From Polyangiaceae bacterium (GTDB lineage Bacteria; Myxococcota_A; Polyangia; Polyangiales; Polyangiaceae), in the NCBI GenBank assembly GCA_009781005.1, contig WQYX01000027.1:1-45368 (forward strand): a stretch of DNA of 45,368 nucleotides, written 5' to 3'. This document shows, piece after piece, positions 41,695 to 45,368 of the stretch. A program made the position numbers and the translations under genes. The first letter of the stretch is position 1. Every line of letters begins with the position of its first letter. The notes under the pieces are model-generated. The model ran no database searches and was not told where the DNA came from. It saw only the letters and a program-made list of their open reading frames with translations.

Positions 41695-42900
41695 TCACTC
41701 CGCCCCTGCCTCGCGGCTCAACGCAACCAGCTTTGCCAATTTCGGTTGTGGCTTCATCATCGTGGGTTTTGGCTCCCACGGCAGGCCAACTTTTTGCGCG
41801 TATTTAACTGTCTCTTGGTAAATCTCAATCGCAGTCGCTGCGCTCATCATCTCCTCTTGTGCCGAGCCATCATGACCAAGCACCTCGAAGGGTGCGATTC
41901 CATCCGGGACTAAATCGCAACGCGAGCGAAGCGCATATCCGCGGTCACGCGACGCAGTGAGTGCAACCAAGCCAAGCGCGACGAGTACAGCACGAGCGGC
42001 GTCATCGACCTTCGGATCGAGCTTGACGTTGCCTTTCTTATCTTCGCCAATTGGGAACCTCAGACGACGAAGACCCGTGAGCGAAATCACACTTTGCTGA
42101 AGTGCGTAGTCGCAGGTGATGCCTCCCTTTTTCGAGTAGCGCACGTCACCAACGTTTTCATATTCGACCGTGACGAGAATATTGCCGTGGTTGACTTCGG
42201 ACGGGCGCGTGCCCTTCGCGCGATCTTCCTTCTCCTTCTTCGAGCGATCAACAAGGCCCTTCGGTTTCCAATCCTTGTTTTTGTCAATCTCAATCTCCAC
42301 GTAACGACTAACGGCCAAAGGATCCTGCCGGATGCCCCCGCGAGTCTCACCGCGTTCAACATTCACGCCAATGATCTCCGTCACAATGGTCCGCGGAAAT
42401 TTGTTACCGAGGCCACCCGCTGCGCCTGTTGAATCCCATGCTCCAAAGAGCAAGGCACTCGGTGCGTGCTCGAAAAGCGCCGTCGCATTCTTGGTGTTCG
42501 CACGGGAGAGTTCTACGGCAAGCGTGCTCTTTGGATACGGTTTCCCATCAAGCTCCGAGTCACGGAAGATGGCATCGAACACGCGATGCGGAGCGGTAAG
42601 CGTTGTAACTTCGCCCACTTCTGGAATACCCGAAAAGTCCGTCACGAAATGAGGTAGCTCGATAGCGCCGCGCGCAATGAGTTCGGCGAGCGCCTCTTCT
42701 TGCCTGTTCGCAGCAGACGCGACCCCGTCAAGAAGTACACACTTCACCGAGTTGCCACCAATTCGACGTGATTCGAATACATAGACACCGCCCTCAAAGG
42801 TTGGCGGATAGAGCTTGGATCCATCCCCACCTGCGGCCTTTAGACGCTGCGTAAGTCGGATTGCAGCATGGGGCCCTGAAACAAGCTTCAACACGTCCAT
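41695..42900 (-). CDS. csb1: Csb1 (GSU0053 family; Cas7 backbone of type I-G)
   Basis: A 401-residue Cas7-type RAMP, the crRNA-coating backbone subunit. Seen: KCVLLDGVASAANRQEEAL (about 49-67), APHRVFDAIFRDSELDGKPY, HAPSALLFGAWDSTGAAGGL followed by GNKFPRTIVTEIIGV (the hallmark of Csb1), SLTGLRRLRFP, and ALRSRCDLVP near the C-terminus. ATG 42900 has AAGGAGAAT upstream; the frame is open to 42939. It is the first gene of the operon, with a promoter-like sequence about 75-100 bp upstream. Confidence 0.95.
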   Translation of the reverse strand: MDVLKLVSGPHAAIRLTQRLKAAGGDGSKLYPPTFEGGVYVFESRRIGGNSVKCVLLDGVASAANRQEEALAELIARGAIELPHFVTDFSGIPEVGEVTTLTAPHRVFDAIFRDSELDGKPYPKSTLAVELSRANTKNATALFEHAPSALLFGAWDSTGAAGGLGNKFPRTIVTEIIGVNVERGETRGGIRQDPLAVSRYVEIEIDKNKDWKPKGLVDRSKKEKEDRAKGTRPSEVNHGNILVTVEYENVGDVRYSKKGGITCDYALQQSVISLTGLRRLRFPIGEDKKGNVKLDPKVDDAARAVLVALGLVALTASRDRGYALRSRCDLVPDGIAPFEVLGHDGSAQEEMMSAATAIEIYQETVKYAQKVGLPWEPKPTMMKPQPKLAKLVALSREAGAE

Positions 42901-42972
42901 TGGGATTCTCCTTGCGGACGATTGACGCATCCGCACCACGATTGATTAACGGCGAGCTAGCGCAGCGACGCT

Positions 42973-43001
42973 ATTATGCATCCAGGGGATCGCACACCCA
43001 A
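42973..43001 (-). promoter_or_regulatory. Candidate sigma-70-like promoter of the cas operon
   Basis: On the minus strand TTGGGT (43001-42996), a 17-base spacer and CATAAT (42978-42973) form a good -35/-10 pair in the only gap before csb1, itself AT-richer than the surroundings. Transcription would start near 42966, leaving a leader of about 65 bases. Confidence 0.5.
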
Positions 43002-43063
43002 ATTTTCAGCCGCGCTTGCCATCTTATGCGACACATCGCCACATCTCGTCGTCGGACAATCGC

Positions 43064-44368
43064 TTAGCGCAATGCCATCAGGGAGATGACACTCCACCCA
43101 TCTTTCTCGACCACGAAATCCTGCACACGCTGCCACCCGCGCGCATCGATGACAACACGGTGTTTGCCAATCGGCAGACGCACGCGCGCCACCGCCACAC
43201 GCGCAGGCAAGGTTTCCCAACCTCGCGTATCCGGAGTGTCGAGCGCTGTCAGCGTTGCCTGTGTGCCGAGCGATGCAAGCACGCCGACAACGCTTTTGCG
43301 ACCCGCTGCTGTCTGAATGCCTTGACCAAGCGCAGTGCGTGCAACGAGCCGTGTGATGGCGCTCACGACAATCTTGCCTTCGATCTTTTTCCACTCCGTG
43401 CGCACCTCGCGATCCACATTGATCGCCTCCTCGAGCTGCACGTAGCCGCTATCGAGACGGCACGACGGGATTTCGTATTGGCCCTGCCCGGGTGCGAGAG
43501 TTGGATAGTTGATCCACGTCACGAGCCCCTGCGCCGCGATCTTGTTCGCAGCCGAGACGTCGTTCGGGGCTAGCGCACCCGAGAAATACGTAAGTGCAAG
43601 GCCAATGGGGATGCGCCGAGGAATCTTGTGCGGCACGCGCCCATAACCAACAACGAAGAGCACTTCACCCGAGTCGTCGTGCGCGTCTGCGGGCTCGGGC
43701 GACGATAGGACCGCTCGAATGCGCGGACTCCGAAAGCTGCCTTGCGGTGCAAGCCTTCGCACGGCGTCGCCGAGCGTTTGAAAACCCGTGAATGCGAGTG
43801 CTTCGTCGTAATAGCGAAGAGCCTCGTCTGTCCGGCCGCTCTTTTCGAACGTGAAACCCGCAAGCAAGCTCCCGAGACCCAGTACGGGGTTATCTCGTTG
43901 CCCGAGCGTGTCTCGGTAATAGTTCTGCATGACGCTGAGCCGCCGCGCCTCGATGCGCGCACCATTAAGGTCGCGCGTCTCGAGATAATTGAGCATGTTC
44001 AGCGTATTGATCATGAGCTTTTCATACGGCGGAGCGCGATACCTGCCCGACGATCCGCTGAAAACATACTCGCCAATCGAATCACCTACGTTGTGCGCGA
44101 GATCGAGCATGTCGATGGCTTTGTCCGCCGCCTCAAAATCGCGTTTCGATGGATCAAACTCGGAAATGCCTTGCTGGATGCTGGCGCGGTCAAGAACCAG
44201 AATGGCGTTGTCGCCATCCATGTCTTTCGGCAATTCCTTGTTGCTCGCGACGTCGAGCTGCTTATTGAGTGCGCTGATGGCACGCCTCGCATCTCCTGCG
44301 TCGAGCGCCGCACGCACGGGCACGGTGCGCGCGGAATGCCCCCCGCACCCTACGAGCCACAGAGCCAT
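43064..44368 (-). CDS. Lipoprotein with TPR-like repeats (COG3014-like)
   Basis: About 434 residues. ATG 44368 (or GTG 44371, closer to a GGAG) starts a short signal with lipobox LVGC at residues 5-8. The N-terminal half is helical with TPR-like features (ALDAGDARRAISALNKQLD, NMLNYLETRDLNGARIEARR, FEKSGRTDEALRYYDEALA); the C-terminal half is mixed (LFVVGYGRVPHKIPRRIPIG, LPIGKHRVVIDARGWQRV). This looks like the COG3014 lipoprotein family, often found next to LpoB-like genes. The frame is open to 44707, but that upstream part is repeat sequence and antisense-like coding of the neighbour, so it is excluded. Confidence 0.75.
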   Translation of the reverse strand: MALWLVGCGGHSARTVPVRAALDAGDARRAISALNKQLDVASNKELPKDMDGDNAILVLDRASIQQGISEFDPSKRDFEAADKAIDMLDLAHNVGDSIGEYVFSGSSGRYRAPPYEKLMINTLNMLNYLETRDLNGARIEARRLSVMQNYYRDTLGQRDNPVLGLGSLLAGFTFEKSGRTDEALRYYDEALAFTGFQTLGDAVRRLAPQGSFRSPRIRAVLSSPEPADAHDDSGEVLFVVGYGRVPHKIPRRIPIGLALTYFSGALAPNDVSAANKIAAQGLVTWINYPTLAPGQGQYEIPSCRLDSGYVQLEEAINVDREVRTEWKKIEGKIVVSAITRLVARTALGQGIQTAAGRKSVVGVLASLGTQATLTALDTPDTRGWETLPARVAVARVRLPIGKHRVVIDARGWQRVQDFVVEKDGWSVISLMALR

Positions 44369-44390
44369 CACGACCGCGGCAACTCCACGA

Positions 44391-44448
44391 AGGTGTTTAC
44401 CAGCCTGCTGCGCGAATCGATGCGTCGGTTGGGCGCTGCGCACGGTGC
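44391..44448 (+). repeat. ~110-bp dispersed repeat, partial copy R2
   Basis: Contains CAGCCTGCTGCGCGAATCGA and GCGTCGGTTGGGCGCTGCG, matching the first half of the copies at 21637-21747 and 45141-45252. It occupies the gap between the two lipoprotein genes and ends just before the stop of the LpoB-like gene. Confidence 0.75.
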
Positions 44449-44450
44449 AA

Positions 44451-45062
44451 TTACTTGATGGCTTTGGTGATGTACGTTCTTGCCTGGAATTTGATGGCGC
44501 TCGTCTCGATTTCGATGACTTGCAAAAAGATGAAGTACTGTACGCGGCGCATGTCCCTGGCGCGTTCATCAGACGCGGACACTTTGCCAGTGATGAAGTA
44601 TTTTGCACCGAGCTGCCTACCGTACCTGGCTGCATTCGCCGGATTGAAAATCGGGTGCTGCTGGCCTTCCACTTCGCGGATGATCTGATCTTGCCGGTCG
44701 CGCGCAATCATCTGTACGGTATTCGACTCGACGAGCCACGTCTCCGTTTCGCTCAGCATGGCGCTCAGCATGGAGTCGATATGTTCGCTGGTCTCGTTCT
44801 GGAATGGGAATACCGCAACGGTGGCCGGCGGACGCGACGTGCGCCATTCGTACATGACAGGCGACTCGCGAAGCTTGTTGAGCGTCTCGGAAAGCGCGCG
44901 TTGGACGTCGTCTCTGTCGAGGCTCGTCGAGAGCGCGGGAGCATCGACGCTCGGATCGTTTGCGCCGCGAACGACTCTCTTTCCCCCGCAACCAGCAGCG
45001 CCAACGGAGAGAACGAGGGCGGACGCAAGAATGAACATGGGTGAGACAAAGCGCAGTGTCAT
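44451..45062 (-). CDS. LpoB-like penicillin-binding-protein activator lipoprotein
   Basis: About 203 residues from ATG 45062 (frame open to 45098; 45062 gives a clean signal peptide and GAAGG upstream). Lipobox GAAGC near 20-24. The mature part has the LpoB/CsgG-like fold pattern: ATVAVFPFQNETSEHIDSML, ESNTVQMIARDRQDQIIREV, and YGRQLGAKYFITGKVSASD, then a final beta hairpin. In E. coli LpoB stimulates PBP1b from the outer membrane; related lipoproteins are widespread. It precedes the TPR-like lipoprotein. Confidence 0.83.
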   Translation of the reverse strand: MTLRFVSPMFILASALVLSVGAAGCGGKRVVRGANDPSVDAPALSTSLDRDDVQRALSETLNKLRESPVMYEWRTSRPPATVAVFPFQNETSEHIDSMLSAMLSETETWLVESNTVQMIARDRQDQIIREVEGQQHPIFNPANAARYGRQLGAKYFITGKVSASDERARDMRRVQYFIFLQVIEIETSAIKFQARTYITKAIK

Positions 45063-45140
45063 GGGGACAAACCTTCGTGAGAGATTAACGATTGGCAAAG
45101 AGAGCGGGTCGATGCGTGAACGACCTTAGCCGATTTTCTG

Positions 45141-45252
45141 AGAGCGTGTAGGGCAGCCTGCTGCGCGAAATCGATTCGTCGGTTGGGCGCTGCGCTCCGT
45201 GCTCAAAGGCCTTAAGCCTGTTCCGCCCGGTGCTCGCGCTCCGCCCTAGCCC
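45141..45252 (+). repeat. ~110-bp dispersed repeat, copy R1
   Basis: Runs from AGAGCGTGTA through CAGCCTGCTGCGCGAAATCG and CGTCGGTTGGGCGCTGCG to CGCGCTCCGCCCTAGCC, matching R3 (21637-21747, opposite strand) block by block with a variable middle. It lies in the non-coding stretch 45063-45368, which has no gene I can support. Confidence 0.75.
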
Positions 45253-45320
45253 GGATAATTCACGACGACTCCACTCAGACGAACCGATCCCTTTGCTGCA
45301 AAGGACGTACGGCTTTTGTC

Positions 45321-45354
45321 GGACCTGCGGCGTACGTACAGTACGCCTCGGTCC
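45321..45354. other. Strong hairpin near the right edge
   Basis: GGACC(TGC)GGCGTAC-GTACA-GTACGCC(TC)GGTCC: a 7-bp inner stem and a 5-bp outer stem. No flanking U-tract and no adjacent gene end in the window, so its role (terminator, protein site or repeat) is open. Confidence 0.5.
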
Positions 45355-45368
45355 TGCGATACGGCGTG

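Noticed and set aside
36477..42900. Type III or I-C CRISPR assignment
   Set aside because: No Cas10, Cas5d or Cas8c features; the Csb1 and Csb2 signatures and the C-terminal HD of Cas3 fit only I-G (I-U).
36477..43063. CRISPR array near the cas genes
   Set aside because: I looked for regularly spaced repeats of 25-40 bp in the cas region, its flanks and all intergenic gaps. None was seen; the gaps are too short to hold an array.
44369..44707. N-terminal extension of the TPR-like lipoprotein gene
   Set aside because: The extension reads through dispersed repeat R2 and antisense to the LpoB-like gene; a normal lipoprotein signal starts at 44368.

Overview
The window looks like a chromosomal segment of a myxobacterium-like organism (Myxococcota, most like Polyangia). 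The evidence is high GC, a long S41 protease resembling the MXAN_5808 type, a CarD/CdnL regulator, a receptor fused to a TonB C-terminal domain, many lipoproteins with a conserved lipobox, PEGA/TPR and Cys-rich surface proteins, and tightly packed operons joined by ATGA or GTGA overlaps. No rRNA, tRNA, prophage or insertion sequence with a transposase was recognised.

Layout. 168-1277 (-) is a DUF444 vWA protein. 1366-1692 is a broken MFS transporter remnant. 1800-3087 holds an acidic protein (-) and a doubtful small membrane protein (+). 3162-6142 (+) is a RimK-like ATP-grasp enzyme, an enoyl-CoA hydratase-like protein and a lipoprotein. 6345-8323 (+) is a PEGA/TPR protein and a Cys-rich lipoprotein. 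8334-8460 is a large palindrome between convergent genes. 16701 down to 8458 (-) is one likely transcription unit: TonB-dependent receptor, lipoprotein, DUF1704 metallopeptidase, PIN-PhoH ATPase, cation diffusion facilitator and a Tat-exported hydrolase. 16723-21122 (+) is a pair of large GT-C-like membrane proteins. 21162-24788 (+) is a housekeeping block: HU/IHF, tyrS, CarD, cobalamin adenosyltransferase. 24830-25560 (+) is a nucleotidyltransferase-fold gene with a small partner, running into an ECF sigma factor (-). 32865 down to 26215 (-) is methyltransferase, S41 protease, pdxJ, acpS and nnr. 32908-33696 (+) is a GIDE-like membrane protein. 36383 down to 33710 (-) is a DUF4403 lipoprotein and a second lipoprotein. 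42900 down to 36477 (-) is a CRISPR-Cas effector operon of type I-G (formerly I-U): csb1 (cas7), csb2 (cas5/6), cas3 with a C-terminal HD domain, and a small 306-residue fourth protein. 45062 down to 43064 (-) is an LpoB-like lipoprotein and a TPR-like lipoprotein.

The two most notable observations are these. First, the I-G module is compact: it has no cas1, cas2, cas4 or CRISPR array in the window, no full-size Csx17/Cas8, and lies directly between ordinary chromosomal lipoprotein genes, so it depends on guides from elsewhere or does something other than adaptive immunity. Second, there is a dispersed element with terminal inverted repeats (ends GACCGCTTTC / GAAAGCGGTC). Four copies (1703-1801, 21478-21600, 24008-24196, 32101-32128) all begin inside the stop codon of the preceding gene and have the same polarity relative to it. 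Two further repeat families are present: the 127-bp palindrome at 8334-8460, and a ~110-bp repeat at 21637-21747 and 45141-45252 with a fragment at 44391-44448.

All calls come from reading sequence and translated motifs. No database search was run, and several start codons are judgement calls noted in the entries.
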